64,000 nucleotides of DNA, taken from positions 7,378,001 through 7,442,000 of the forward strand of contig OX637293.1 in assembly GCA_951799445.1 (NCBI GenBank). Direction: 5' to 3'. This DNA is from Pseudisothecium myosuroides. Taxonomy: Eukaryota; Streptophyta; Bryopsida; Hypnales; Lembophyllaceae. Numbering within the stretch: the stretch's first letter is position 1; each line of letters begins with the position of its first letter. Positions 25,200-36,800 of this stretch are shown here, in pieces. The translations under genes were made by a program, and so were the position numbers. The notes below the pieces were generated by a model. The model had not been told where the DNA came from. It was given only the letters and a program-made list of their open reading frames with translations, and searched no databases.

Positions 25200-26211
25200 C
25201 TAAAGTACATTTCTTTGTGAGAAGAGCAACTTTCATTTCAACAAAACAACAATTATATTATTTGCTATAGTTCTAAAAATTATTCTATGAATATGATTGT
25301 ATTATCTTAATATACATCTTATAATATTTGCAGTAAGACATTTCTGTAACTCATAAGAAAAATATAACACAGAAAACCAAATCAAAACCCAATAGAAAAT
25401 AAATAAAATAATATGTAATAGAACATAGCTGCAAAATGGAAATTGAGGCAGCAGACGTTCACTTTGCCTTCACTCAGAAAAATTGCACCATGGATCAAAA
25501 AAGTCATAGAACTCCAATGCCATGAGAGTTCAACACCTCAAAAATGCCTAGAATTCATTGTCCAGTTTTCCTAAGACGGAGATCTGCTAGTGAGAAAATT
25601 CCAGCATACCTCGGCTAAGTATGGGCAGCCGAGAAGAAAAGGCTCGTCACAAATCTACAGGCCTGGCAGAGTTGAGAATTCAAAATCATTTAGCATTTCG
25701 AGCTGCTGCACCAAAATTTCTGTGTTATGGTCCGACAACAGAAAAGGCTCAAGGGAAAGGACAAGTACCGGTAATCCAAAATCTGCAGCATTCTTGAATC
25801 CTCCATGTTGCCCAGTAATCATCCGCACCCTTCCCGGGGTCAGCAGCTCAGAGTGAATCTCATTGAGCCACCATTAATCAAGTTCAGGGCCAACTACTGA
25901 GAGATAGGCTAGTTACATGGACTGTCATCCTGCTCGCGTCCATTTCTGAGAAATTTTCACATCCATTGTGAATACATGGCATGGTTTATGGGAAATAATA
26001 TATGTTCCTGTGTGGTTGTGGGAATGTTTCAGCTAGCCTGGTCAAATTCGTTAAATTGGCATGTTTTAGATTGCCGAAATTGCGATATCAATCCTCAAAG
26101 CTTTAGAAACTATGGCAGGTATGCACCAGAAGAGCAACTGGAAAGTGCCAATTTTTTGAAATCTTGACGAATTTATCTTCCAGGTGGAAGCTTCAATGAT
26201 AGGGAGCTCCA
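25200..26211. other. Intergenic DNA and probable 3' region of the next minus-strand gene
   Basis: No coding sequence recognised. The part nearest 26211 is likely to hold the 3' UTR and polyadenylation region of the minus-strand gene that ends at 26212. Confidence 0.4.
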
Positions 26212-28932
26212 TCAGGCGGCTGGAGTGAAGCCAAGGGAGGCGAAGATGGAGATGAGCACGTGTCGAAGCCCAGGTTGGTTCCCCCTGCCAACGATGTGCA
26301 ACATGCCCTCGGCCTTAATCTGCTTCGGCTGGAACCTGTAAATCCCCAGCACCTCCTCACGGCCAGTAGTGCTAACAAAACACTTATAAAACACAAGCTC
26401 TTTCTCCTTCACCCCTTTGATGAACAAGTCCTGCAAATCCAGGTCAATTCGACTCGCCCCCACGATCTGAATATTCGTGCGGTACCTCTGCGACTTGAAC
26501 GCTTTGATCGAGCTCCGCCGCGAGTGCTTGTTGTAGATCAGCATCCCACCCGTCACGGACGCAACATTTGCCACCACGAAGTCGTCGTAAGTGATCAAAA
26601 CCGTGTCCTGCGCATATTCCCAGCCCCACCTGCCCTTCTCAATGTTCACACGGTCGGCGTGCAAGGTCTGGGAGACGCCCCGGTCGTTGCTCTCCACCTT
26701 GGCGCTCATGGCCACGTCTCTGGAAAACCACGAGCGAGGGTACGAAAGCTCCACGTTGTACTCGGAGGTGGTGGTCTCCAAGTCTGTGAGTGGAATGTGC
26801 ACTCGCTTCTTCTTGAGGAGGCGCTGGAGCAAGTTGTGCACTGGGACCACGTAGGTGGTGACTCCGAAGGATAGACGCTCCCCACGAGGAGAACCGCAGC
26901 CCAAGTCAGAAGCTTCGTTCTGCAGGGATCGATCAAAATCGGAACTCTCAAATTATCAACAAGTTTTCAAGGCGCTTCAAATTTAAGCTTTGTGTTGGAG
27001 TTGCATTCTAAAAGGCATGTATGAACACTTCTTTATTGTGACCTTCTCTGAAATGACATTCTAGAGTATCTTGCACAATTACCAAACTATCATTGGCACT
27101 AGGAATCACAATCAATTTACCAACAATCAGTCTGGACGCAACAATGTGAAAATCGTGTACAAGTTGCATCCCAAGAGGCTTGCACTGAGACCTCTTAACT
27201 CTGACCCCCTCAGTCATGACATATATTGTAGAATATCCTACACTTGACTCTTCACAGTCAAACTATGTCATGGTGAAAATGTTAAGACCCCAGTCGCTTG
27301 GTAAGATGAATGAGGTTTGAGTGTACATTGTTACCGGCAGGCCGGCCACTCACAATCAGTTTGCGACAATTTTGTAACGCACCAGATTGAACAACTGAAT
27401 ACAAGTTGCATTGATGACGTTCTTCTCAAAGGCTTACACTTTCAAATCTCTTTATTAAACCTCGAAAATGACATTCCAGAAAATACATCCTGCACTCTTG
27501 CCACACAATCATTATCTGTAGTCTCACATTCAAACTTTTTCATAGCGAACAAGTTAAGAAATCAAAAATCAGAGAGGTTTGAGTGTACATACATTGTTGA
27601 AGTCGTGACAGAGTCTGACAGTCTGGTTGAAGAACCGGCAAGTAAACTCGTTCATTTTCACACCCGCCTTCTGCACTCCATGAGTGGATTCATGTGGCAG
27701 CGACTTGAAACACAGCTTCTCCAGAAACGCGAACGCTTTCGTGGTATAAAGCAGGACGTCTTTCAGAGTCTCGTGGAAGCGGACGATGCACGGACTGCTC
27801 AAAACGTTTTGCAGGATCTGGAGTAAGCCGGCGAGCGTGGTCAGAAGCTCCTGGCTCTCGTCCTTGAAAAGCGACGACACACACTGGAACAGCTTGCACT
27901 TGTTGATCACGGCGGTCACCATTTTGGTCGCTGTGTAGTCGATGGCCAGGGAGTAATGGTAAGGGGATTGGGGGTGCTGGGATATGTGCCCCGTCGTGTT
28001 ATACTCATCGTCTTCATGTTGGGGACTCAAGATGCTCTCTTGCAACAACCGAACGCAGTTCACAGCTCGTGCTTGCTCTGCCTCCTCATCCAGACACGCA
28101 TTGCTGCAGACACAACCAGAAAACACAGTAAGCACGCAGTGTCTCCACATGCTGTACAGTAAGGTCTACTTCATTTACGAATTTTCCAGTCAGTTTTCAC
28201 TAGAAAGTTCAGCAACTTTAGGAAGCTCTAGCATGCTAAAAAATGAACCGATTTTGGAACCGCAAATTGCATTGGAATTGCAACGAATTGCACTTCAACT
28301 TCATAACAAGTGAAAAATGAATAATCTTGAATCATACAACAATTTGGATTTCTTTTATGCTCTACCTACCATTTCATAGAGAACCTTTGGAACATAGTCA
28401 AAGTTTTTTTGCGATGGGGTGAAGAACAAGCAAGAAATCATACAACTAGTTGTAATTTTCACAAATGTTGGCAACACTAGATAGTACATAGTGTATAAAA
28501 AACATCAAACTCTTTGTATGATTTTCAATTACGTATGTGTGTTTGTAATGATGATAAAGTAGACTTTGGTATGATTCCAACGCAGTTCGAAATTCGAAAT
28601 TCCATTCAATTTTGAGCATACACGGGCCTCCCAAAGTTGACCTAATCTTAGCAGGGTGCAAAAATTCGTAAATGAAGTAGGCCTTTTATTGTACAGTACA
28701 ACGGGCCAGTTTGAGCTGGACTTTGGGAGATTGTAGCAGGTTAATTAATTAGTAGAGAGCCACTCTGACTTCAGGCTGAACTCTGGGCAAGAACGACAGC
28801 AAGATGAGTGAAGATCTATATGGCGCTTGTCCATACCTGTAGCGCTTTGGCTCCAACTTCATCTCCTGAGACTGCTCAAGCCTCACCTCGGGAGCCTGCT
28901 CGAGCTTCACCTCTTGAGCCTGGCCTAAATTC
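26212..28932 (-). CDS. Unrecognised multi-exon protein gene (3' exons)
   Basis: Three exons join in phase: 28932-28837, 28103-27593 and 26919-26212 (stop TGA). The splice sites are consensus, for example ccgcag|GAATTT, CTACAG|gtatgg and ccctgcag|AACGAAG. The first carries a small repeat of the type QAQEVKLE/QAPEVRLE/QSQEMKLE. The second is largely helical and leucine-rich (for example SQELLTTLAGLLQILQNVLS) and could be an ARM-like or coiled region. The third (236 codons) is mixed alpha/beta with basic patches and ends GFTPAA. I do not recognise the family and see no signal peptide or membrane segment. Upstream exons are required because the first exon starts mid-codon; a candidate is 29956-29837. 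The intron 26920-27592 contains a diverged tandem duplication that includes a copy of the donor region (GAGGTTTGAGTGTACAT near 27311 and 27575). Confidence 0.6.
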
Positions 28933-29466
28933 CTGCGGATTTTAAAACAAGGCATTCAGGACGGTCATCGAAGTACTAGGCAGAGTAAGTTAGCACCTCC
29001 CGTGCATGAACCGGCCACTGCAAAAGTATACCACAGGAGCTTGAAGTCTAGAAGACTAGAATAATCAGGAGAAGACAGTTGGGAATTCAATACTCATGCT
29101 GCAGAAGCGGTCTGGCACGAATACCAGGGCAGCCAGCAGTTAATTTGGCTGAGGCGGGATCCAGTCTCGAGTTTTCCTAAAAAAATTCAGGTGTGAAACA
29201 TTCGATGCTATAGTGCGAACAGACGTAATAACCCAAATTCGCTATTTTTATGCCAAAATGCCTGAAAAAGGACGCCGGGTGTGCACTTGGCAGGTACGTC
29301 TGCCTGTACTGCGTACAGTGCCTCAACAAGTCAGACTGGAACAACGCACAGAAAAGGGATCCACAAGAAATGGCTGGGAATGGATCTCCCTGGCTATCTC
29401 AGTCCTCTTGGAGACTGCAAGCAATTCGGTAACTTAATTAGGTTTAAACTTCCTGTTTAGACGGAA

Positions 29467-29680
29467 GGACGTGCCTGAGCTTTGCCCCTTCACTTACTCC
29501 GACCTTGATCATAACCACATTGACACTGCTGCTAGTAGACAAAAGACTAAGAAACTTATTAGTCTCTAGAAATCCTAAAGAACGAGACTAATAAGCTTCT
29601 TGTTCTTTTGTCAACAGCAGTGTCAATGTGGTTATGATCAGGGCCGGAGCAAGTGAAGGGACAAAGCTCAAGCACGGTCC
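29467..29680. repeat. Inverted-duplication hairpin, about 100-nt arms
   Basis: Left arm 29467-29566 and right arm 29584-29680 pair at roughly 88% over nearly 100 nt, with a 17-nt loop. Both arms contain TTGATCATAACC or its complement and the block CACATTGACACTGCTG. Both encode related peptides on opposite strands (ELCPFTYSDLDHNHIDTA and ELCPFTCSGPDHNHIDTA), so a coding fragment was duplicated head to head. Confidence 0.85.
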
Positions 29681-29836
29681 CAAGTGCCGATAAGTTACGA
29701 GGAACGGCCTCCCCGCTCGGGCCGGGCGGGCTCCTGCACAAGAGGACGAAGACTCGGATGGGCTCGTGGGCTGCAGCGGAGGACCCCCGAAAGCCCGCCC
29801 AGAGAGGCTGCCCGGGGCCTGATGTTCCCGGCCCAC

Positions 29837-29956
29837 CTTTGGAAGTCGAACTATGGTGAAGCTGGCCTCCATGTAAATTCCGATTCTTGGGTCCTTCACC
29901 CTCAAGTACCGCAGCATACTGCACATCCCGTTGAAAAATTTGCAATATGAATTCTG
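29837..29956 (-). CDS. Candidate upstream exon of the unrecognised minus-strand gene
   Basis: Bounded by a good acceptor (ttgtacccag) and a donor-like CCAAAG|gtgggc. It encodes a peptide containing NSYCKFFNGMCSMLRYLRVK and IYMEASFTIVRLPK. GC content is well above the surroundings. Linkage to the exons at 28932-26212 is inferred from strand and spacing only; a stand-alone gene fragment is also possible. Confidence 0.35.
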
Positions 29957-30303
29957 GGTACAAAAGAAAGAGCATGTCGTTTTGCGAGTGCATGCATGCC
30001 TACCGTAATGACATTGGTTGGCGACTCAATGGATTCTTTGGATTTCCGGCAAACTATTTTTATATTTATTTGTAGATTTGTAGATTGTAGATTGTAGTGG
30101 TCGAAAGTTACAATAATACAGCGGCGCAGCCCCTTCTCGCTTTCAGGTGCTATCTGCAAGCTTGATTCGCCTCAAACTCTCAAAGTACTATTGAAGACAA
30201 CTTGAGAAAGCACTGTAAGCTTAATGCATCTGGCGGTGGATTAGGATTTAGAATTTCACGGTGTTTTCACCTCCAAATATTGTTTCAGGATTATCATCTT
30301 TAA

Positions 30304-30915
30304 CCCCTAAATGACCAAGGCCTTTTTTGAGCTTTTTGGAATTTGCTCTAAATTGAACAAAAAGTCAATTTTTTGATAAGCTTTATCAATTTTTTTTTAA
30401 TTGTAATCATACAACTTCAAACTAGACATGTTAGAAATCACAAGGGAAAAGAAAACACAACAATATCACTTATGGATTGAAAGATTATAATATTGGACTA
30501 TGAGGGTGTTAAAACTATGAAAGTGATTTGGAGTCTTTCAATCCTCATGTCAAATCTAATATTGAGGCCACCAAAACAATCTAAGGTTATAGAACATAAC
30601 ATGCATGACCCCAATCAATTTATGGCTTTTCGAAATTTAGTCTACAATTTTTTAAATGAATTTCTAATGAGATTTTTTCTACAATTTTTCTCCAATGTAT
30701 TTGAGGCTCATTTTCAAAAGCCTTCTACACTAGAAAATCAAGATTTGCAATGGGCACCCTTGCACAAAATTTTGAATAGAAAAATCATAATCATTTATTT
30801 TCAAAATTGGATTTTTGATGCTGTAAGTAGAGTTCAAAAAGAATTTGTCAAAAAATAGTAACTTGGTAAGGTTATATTTAACTTCAAAGTTTTGTGAACT
30901 CGGGCATTTAGGGTA
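30304..30915. mobile_element. TTAA-flanked MITE E (same subfamily as D)
   Basis: TTAA at 30300-30303 is followed by CCCCTAAATGACCAAGGCC. The right end is CTCGGGCATTTAGGG followed by TAA, with small decay. The interior aligns with element D, for example TTTGCTCTAAATTGAACAAA near both left ends. No transposase. Confidence 0.75.
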
Positions 30916-30917
30916 AT

Positions 30918-31284
30918 TGCCCAATAACAAGTCAAGTGGTCTCCCACTGTTTTGGACCTGTGCATGTCTGCAAATTCTTACTCATTAAATTCTTGAGGTA
31001 TTGCGAAGGAATCCAAACTCTTTTTGTGCACAAAAAGCTAAGAGAATAGGGAAGACTCTCGATTCATGTCTTGCAAGTCTGCTTGCAGCAAATAAAATTT
31101 CAGTGCACCTGAAGCTTCTTAAGTGCCATGACGACCTTATCCTGACATTGTTTAGGGATCGCAACAACAGGCATAATTTCGGGTTACACATTATGCAAGA
31201 ACTGGCACTTGGTTCTGTGTCAAATACTCGGCATGCCATGAAACCCTGCTCAAGACGGTGAGTAAGAATTTTTTCTTTTTTTTA
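30918..31284. other. Intergenic DNA and 3' region of ELP5
   Basis: No gene is seen. The segment adjoining 31285 should hold the ELP5 3' UTR, on the minus strand. Confidence 0.45.
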
Positions 31285-33802
31285 CTAAATATCCAGATCG
31301 TCGTCCGGGTCTTCATCAGAATCTGGTCGTTCATCGTCCGAATCCCTCAAATAGTGTATTTCTCCGACAGCATCCAAACTTGACCCTGAATGTGGGATAA
31401 CACTCTCTTTTACGGAATCTCTATTTCTTCCTAGCTTTTCAAAATTAAAATCAACGGTATCTGGTCTTCCATCGTAGATATGCGCCTCCCTTCCATCCCC
31501 TGCAAGATGTTAACAATGTTCATAACCTCAATGACGCGCATTTCTGCTGAGGGGGCAACCAAATATTGATTAAATATTTTTAGACCCTTAATTGAGCATG
31601 ATTGAACAAGATCCAGCCATTGAGTAATTGGTAATGTGGAAATACAGCCTCGTTATGAAAATAACATCCTCCACCACATCTGTGGCTCAAGCTAGCTATT
31701 TCCTGAGACACAACTTTCAAAACCGGACGATACTCATACTCTATACAAATCCATGCGATTAATGCGTACTGTACTAACACAAACCCGTCCCCGCACATGA
31801 GTCTGTTCCAAATGTCTAACATGAAATACATCATTTAGTATGTGAAGTTGTTCCTGAGTGTGAGTTAAGAAGGCGAACCTTGATGCTCAAATGGCAATAT
31901 GACCTTCGAGCGATCTTCTCGCTCTTTGTCTGAAAGATCCAAATTAAACTGTACCTGCAAAATGGAATACAACACACACCACAGTTTGCCAATCTCAATT
32001 GGTCTGTAAAAGGCGAACCACAGCAGTGAGTTTGCTCAAATACCTGTATTGAAGTGAATACAGAAGTCAGTAAAAATGACTGTACCTTGGGTGTAGTACT
32101 CTTCACCACATTAGGAGTAATCGTGTCCTTCGCAAGCATAACAGGAGTGAATTTAACACCTCCTAGTTCAGTAAGAAACTCCTCAACCTGAAGGTCATGC
32201 ACACAATTCAACTTGCTTTTCAATCCTGAGAAACATAGGGATGGTGCTCTTTAAGTTAAATTGAGGTTTCCCTGAGCCATCTGTGGAAGATTCAGTATAC
32301 AAGTATAAATGATTCTCGTCTCTACCTGTTCCCGGACGCGACCATTTCGTTTCTTTGTGCGGACTCGAATCCTGCCTCGTCGTAGATTCAAGATCTTAGA
32401 TTCCGAGGGCAACTGAAGTTGTGGCTCTACATAAAGCACTGTTGTTGAAAGATACTCAATGCTAGCTATCACCCTTGACTCATGCAAATCCGCATGCACA
32501 AGCCACATCACCGCTGATACTTGCTCTGTTCAAATTCAACAATCAGAATCGATACTAAACAGAATTTCAAAGAAAAATTCCATCCAAAAAGAAATAAAAA
32601 GGACCATATACGACGATCTCAAACAACTCTAGAGATGAAGTATTACCACAGGAGCGTAGAGCGCTTAGGAAGTTGGTAAGAGCAGGTAGTGTATGGTATC
32701 GAAGTAGGACACTCACCTACAAAAAAAGAATACAAATCACGGAATTACACTTCTATAAACTTTGCAAAGGTCTGCTAAGAGAGACGTAAAATTCAAAATC
32801 TCTGTAGAAAACACCATGCCATTCGATTCGATCACATTTGTAAGTGTTCACAAGTGGACTACTTCCTCAGCCATCGAGAATCAGAAGTCTTACTGAGTCA
32901 ATAAGAACGGCAAATTGCACTGTCGCCTGTTTGTTGACCGAAGCTGGATGACATCCACTCAAGCAGTTGATAAGCAACAGATATTATAATATAACATAAC
33001 AAAAGCATTAGAGTAAACGAACATGCAAATTTGATGTGAAAATTCAATGTAAGAAGCAGGTCTTTGTCCAAAGACAAGAAGTGAAATACCTAGTCCCGAT
33101 TCGAGGACGCTTGCGAGAAGGCTCTTCAAGTCTGTTATATCGTGGCAAACAAAAGATTGAGCAGACGAATCTACACGATGAGACTCGTTCTCGTTCCGAA
33201 CATCGGCTACTTTATTCCAGCCGAGTGGATCAGTGTAACAATCTACGACCTGAAGCCTTTCCAACCAAAGGCACGTTAAGAAGAGAACCGTCCGTTATGT
33301 TAAGGCAATGTTTGCACTTTCAAAGCTTCTTGTACTTATTTGGTTGCAGTACCAATTTCCCAAACTTATAAGACAACAGCGAGTGATCGCGGCACGTCGG
33401 TATAGTAGCAATCTGAGCATAGGAGTTACGAACCAGTGGCCAAGCTTGGAATTGCCCTTCCCGTACAGCGATGCGGCCGCATAGCTCTCCGGAGTGCGGT
33501 GCAGTGCCACTGCCACTAATCCTCTGTAGAAACAACAGGACTAAACTAAACCTTCCATAGTGGTGTCATATTTGCATGATAAAAGAAACATATTTATCTG
33601 ACAACAAAGCAATAAGGCCTCGAGAAACAGCGTACTTGGCCTGAGCCCGCCCAGCCTCGATGTTGGAGCAGAGCAAAGAAAGCAAATGGTCGTAGATTGA
33701 TGGCCCCGCTCTAGTATCCAAAGTGTCCCGCACCATCACGGCCGGGGCTTGCTCTCCAACAGCCACTCCATCCCGTAGTTGCCTTGCCACAGCCTCTGCC
33801 AT
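31285..33802 (-). CDS. ELP5: Elongator complex protein 5 (ELP5)
   Basis: Nine exons join in phase to 377 aa plus TAG: 33802-33636, 33523-33430, 33249-33090, 32943-32894, 32716-32647, 32525-32326, 32187-32086, 31954-31879, 31499-31285. The length is close to Arabidopsis ELP5. Recognised family blocks in order: an N-terminal start at MAEAVARQLRDG, VVDCYTDPLGW, VMWLVHADLHE, RVRTKKRNGRVREQ, VQFNLDLSDKERED with ILPFEHQ, and the acidic tail DSDDERPDSDEDPDDDLDI. ELP5 is part of the ELP4-ELP5-ELP6 RecA-like ring of Elongator, which serves tRNA wobble-uridine modification. The ATG at 33802 is chosen because conservation begins there; upstream codons lack an ATG. The exon 2-3 junction has an alternative (33434 with an acceptor before GCTTCAG), giving ...HWLQVVDCYT. 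No damage is seen. Confidence 0.9.
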
Positions 33803-34500
33803 CCCTCTTCCAATTTGCTGCCAAGACGGACCTGTCGACAACACACCAAAAGCATCCCGACCAAACCCGCGCCTCGGATACTTTCAATTCATAAAGTATA
33901 GAAGCTCATGACCACTCCTAAACCCTAGAAATTCAACACAGTCATCAGATACTAGAATTTCTTCACTAGAGACCTAAATTCAGTGCAGCATTCCGATCCC
34001 CTCAAAAAAAGACGGAATTGAAAAGAAAATGACCACCCCTAAACCCTAGAAATTCAACCATACTAAAATTTCTTCGCTCGTGACCTAAATTCAGCATAGC
34101 ATTCCGATCCTCTCAAAACACCGGAATTAAAAAGAAACAACGCAACAAGTATCAGAATTTCAATCCTAACTAGAAGATGAAAATTCAAAGTAGAATTCGA
34201 GGGCACAACTATAATGCAAGCACTCCACAATTCTGCTTTACGAAGCGTTGGAGCGCAAAATAAAAATTTCAAAATTTATGAAAAAAGAAAGAAAAAACAG
34301 ACGCTGCATTCACGAACTGAAAGAGCGTCATACCTTGGCTCGAGGGCTGCAATTTACAGCTTATGTCATACTCCGTAACTTAGAATCCTGCAGCAACTGC
34401 GCAGTCGAGGTCAGCCAGCTGAAGAGTTGGAGATGGCGACGGTTTCCGACCTCCACTCGCGGGTACTGTACTGTACAGAAATCTATACCCTAGAAAACCT
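33803..34500 (-). promoter_or_regulatory. ELP5 5' leader/promoter with tandem duplication and telo-boxes
   Basis: A unit of roughly 120 bp is repeated in tandem at about 33908-34027 and 34028-34140. Each copy contains CTAAACCCTAGAAATTCAAC and ATTCCGATCC. AAACCCTA is the plant telo-box, common near genes of the translation machinery. A splice-acceptor-like tcgacag at about 33835 suggests a 5' UTR intron. No TATA box position can be fixed. Confidence 0.5.
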
Positions 34501-35006
34501 GATTTGCAGAATATTTTCTTATACAAAAAACTATATTTTCCTATACAAAATACTATATTTTCTTGAAAAATAAATTTCTAAAAAATTCAGCATTCATTTT
34601 CAGAATTATATTTTGCTGACCCTGATACCTGGGTACAGAAGTGTGAAATTTACCGCATATTTTCTTCTAATAAAATGTAATTGTTACATTTTCATAGTGG
34701 TAGATAGATGAAATAAATTGCTAATAAAACTCAAATGATGTAGAATTTATGTGTTTGATTTGGGTGAACTGTAGGTAACATGATCTTAGCAGGAGCTTTT
34801 AGGAGCATGGTTTGTCAATGTTATTTATATTCAGCAAAGTGCCAAGGTCCATGTGAACAAGTGAAATTATTGTATGGAATTTTAAATATGAAATAAATAA
34901 CACAAACTTGTTGTTCTAGTAGGTAATTATTTAAAGACTACATTTTTTTCTTGAGAATTGTTCACATTGGAATTATATGTAATCAAGCTTTTTGGCAAAG
35001 AGAGAA

Positions 35007-35076
<70 letters not shown>

Positions 35077-35440
35077 AAATAATCAAAGAATAGCTTCAAA
35101 AATTCCTATATAAATTTCAAGAAGAAAAAAATTCTATTATTCTTATTCCTTTGTTCTATTTTTCAACCTTATTTGTTCTTTATGTATCAAGCATCTATAA
35201 GTTAAATAGATAGAAACTTTGGTCTTCGTAAGAAGGCTGGTGTGAATAAAGTGTCTATTTGTTATGACAATGAGCCAATGTCCACTAGATCAAGGGCCAT
35301 TGATGCATAACTGCTCTTCCCTTTCAAGAGTAGACAATTAAGTTACAAGTAACCACTTAAAAGTAACCAAGATTAAAGTTGCTGAGTGGATATATATTTA
35401 TAAGTGTAATGTGCACTGTTGGTGTCACCAAGTCATGAAT
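34501..35440. other. AT-rich intergenic DNA
   Basis: No gene is seen. It includes the poly-A and (TA)n microsatellite tract listed separately. Confidence 0.5.
35005..35072. repeat. Poly-A followed by (TA)n microsatellite
   Basis: About 20 A residues are followed by roughly 24 TA dinucleotides. Such tracts often mark the tail of an old retroposon, but no body was identified to the left. Confidence 0.85.
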
Positions 35441-35620
35441 TGAAAGGTTAGTTGGAGAAGAACTAAATGTCACAATTATGTGGTCCGGGTTCGATTCCCA
35501 TTGGGTCCGTTTGAGCAATGGCGGGATAATTATGATTTGGTGTTGCAAGTGAGTGATCAATAGGAAGGAAAGTTGTTCCAACCAAGTGGCCCCATCTATT
35601 AGAAGAAATTTGGGGGCAAT
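35400..35620 (+). repeat. Possible tRNA-derived SINE fragment (Pol III B-box)
   Basis: The string GGGTTCGATTCC at 35487-35498 matches a tRNA T-arm/B-box. A GGTTAGTTGGAGAAG segment near 35446 resembles an A-box at about the right distance. The sequence does not fold as a complete tRNA, so a SINE head is the better reading. Boundaries are not certain. Confidence 0.35.
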
Positions 35621-35639
35621 AAGAGACTGCAAGTTTTCA

Positions 35640-36800
35640 AGTCTGGGGAACTCTAGGAACACCCTAGGAATAGTAATCTGACGTGGTCGAGAGTGTGCTA
35701 CATCAAAAAATAATAAAAAAATAATTTCAAAACTTTTTTTAAATGTTTTTTTAACCCCTAAAGGACCATTGTCCCTACGGGGGACAAATGCGTTTTCGGG
35801 CAGGTACCTACGGGCTGAAATTTTCTCCTGATTTTTTGAAACTTTTTTTGGAGGTAGAAAAATTGATTAGCTTCAAGAGAATATAATTTTTTTCACAATC
35901 GGTGCCCAGAAAAAAAAGTTATGACCATATAAGCTCAAAATAGGCTACGGGGGGCAGCTCGGGCAGCAAAAAAAAATGGACAAAAATTTGAATTTTTTTT
36001 TTTAATATTTTTTTTCTCATAGGTTATATTTTTGGCTATCTGGAAAGCTTTGATTCATTTCATTTGACTTTGTTATGAGGAAGTTATGGACATTCTTGTT
36101 TTTTGGGCAGTTAGAGCATCTTCTTGAAAAAAATAACTTTAGGATTCATTTCTGAATGCAATTTTTCAAATTTTTCAAATTTTTTTTTTTGCATGGTCTG
36201 ATTTACTTGTTAGAACAATCCCACCATTAGGATTAGTGCATTTTAATTCCATCTAAAATATATGAATATTTTAGATTTTCCTTCTATCTTGTACCTACAT
36301 CTACTTAACAATTTTTTTAAGAATGATAATTAAGTTTTTTTTGAATTTTTTTTTTCCCTAGACTCTCAACTCAATTCTCCACTACAAGCATTAAAAGCTC
36401 AAAACTGTGTAGTGAAAAAATTTTAAGTTAAAAATGTTCAAAGTCAAAAAATCCAGTCCCGCAATGTGCTGAAAAACTTGTTTTTTCCACTTTAAACACA
36501 GATATCTTGCAATCTATGCGGTCAAAAATTCTGAAATTTTTTCCACACTTTTTTATACTAGTTAGGTGTAAGATCCTACGGTTAGATGTGAAAAAAAAAA
36601 ATTAAATTTTTTTTTAACTCTTTGCTACAGAAATGGCAGTTTTCAGTGTTTTTTGGCAGAAAAAAGGCCTCGGTCCTTTAGGGGTTAAATTTTTTTTTAA
36701 ATTTCTTAAAATTAAAATTTTTGATTTTTTTTACATTTTTTTAATATTTTGACTATTCCCAGCAGCGGGAACAAGCCTGAAACAGCCCTTTGGAAAGTGC
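35640..36800. repeat. Dispersed repeat G, interrupted by element B
   Basis: Sequence around 35640-35700 (GGAATAGTAATCTGACGTGG) and 36745-36800 (GACTATTCCCAGC) matches about 45915-46190 inside element F. Here the two halves are separated by element B. It is non-coding. Confidence 0.6.
35755..36684. mobile_element. TTAA-flanked MITE, family 1 (element B)
   Basis: The 930-bp element starts CCCCTAAAGGACCATTGTCC and ends GGTCCTTTAGGGG. TTAA lies at 35751-35754 and 36685-36688. It is a full-length close relative of element A in the same orientation. Inside, near 36425, it also keeps the single-TTAA site occupied by D in element C. Confidence 0.88.

Noticed and set aside
26260..26874. Long plus-strand open frame (204 codons)
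   Set aside because: It lies antisense to the spliced exon 26919-26212, whose frame has consensus splice sites and in-phase neighbours; the high local GC explains the antisense opening.
31001..31261. Plus-strand frame downstream of ELP5
   Set aside because: It overlaps an equally long minus-strand frame, has no recognisable domain, and sits in the ELP5 3' region.
35481..35500. A tRNA gene around GGGTTCGATTCC
   Set aside because: No acceptor stem, D-arm or anticodon arm can be formed around it, so at best a SINE fragment.
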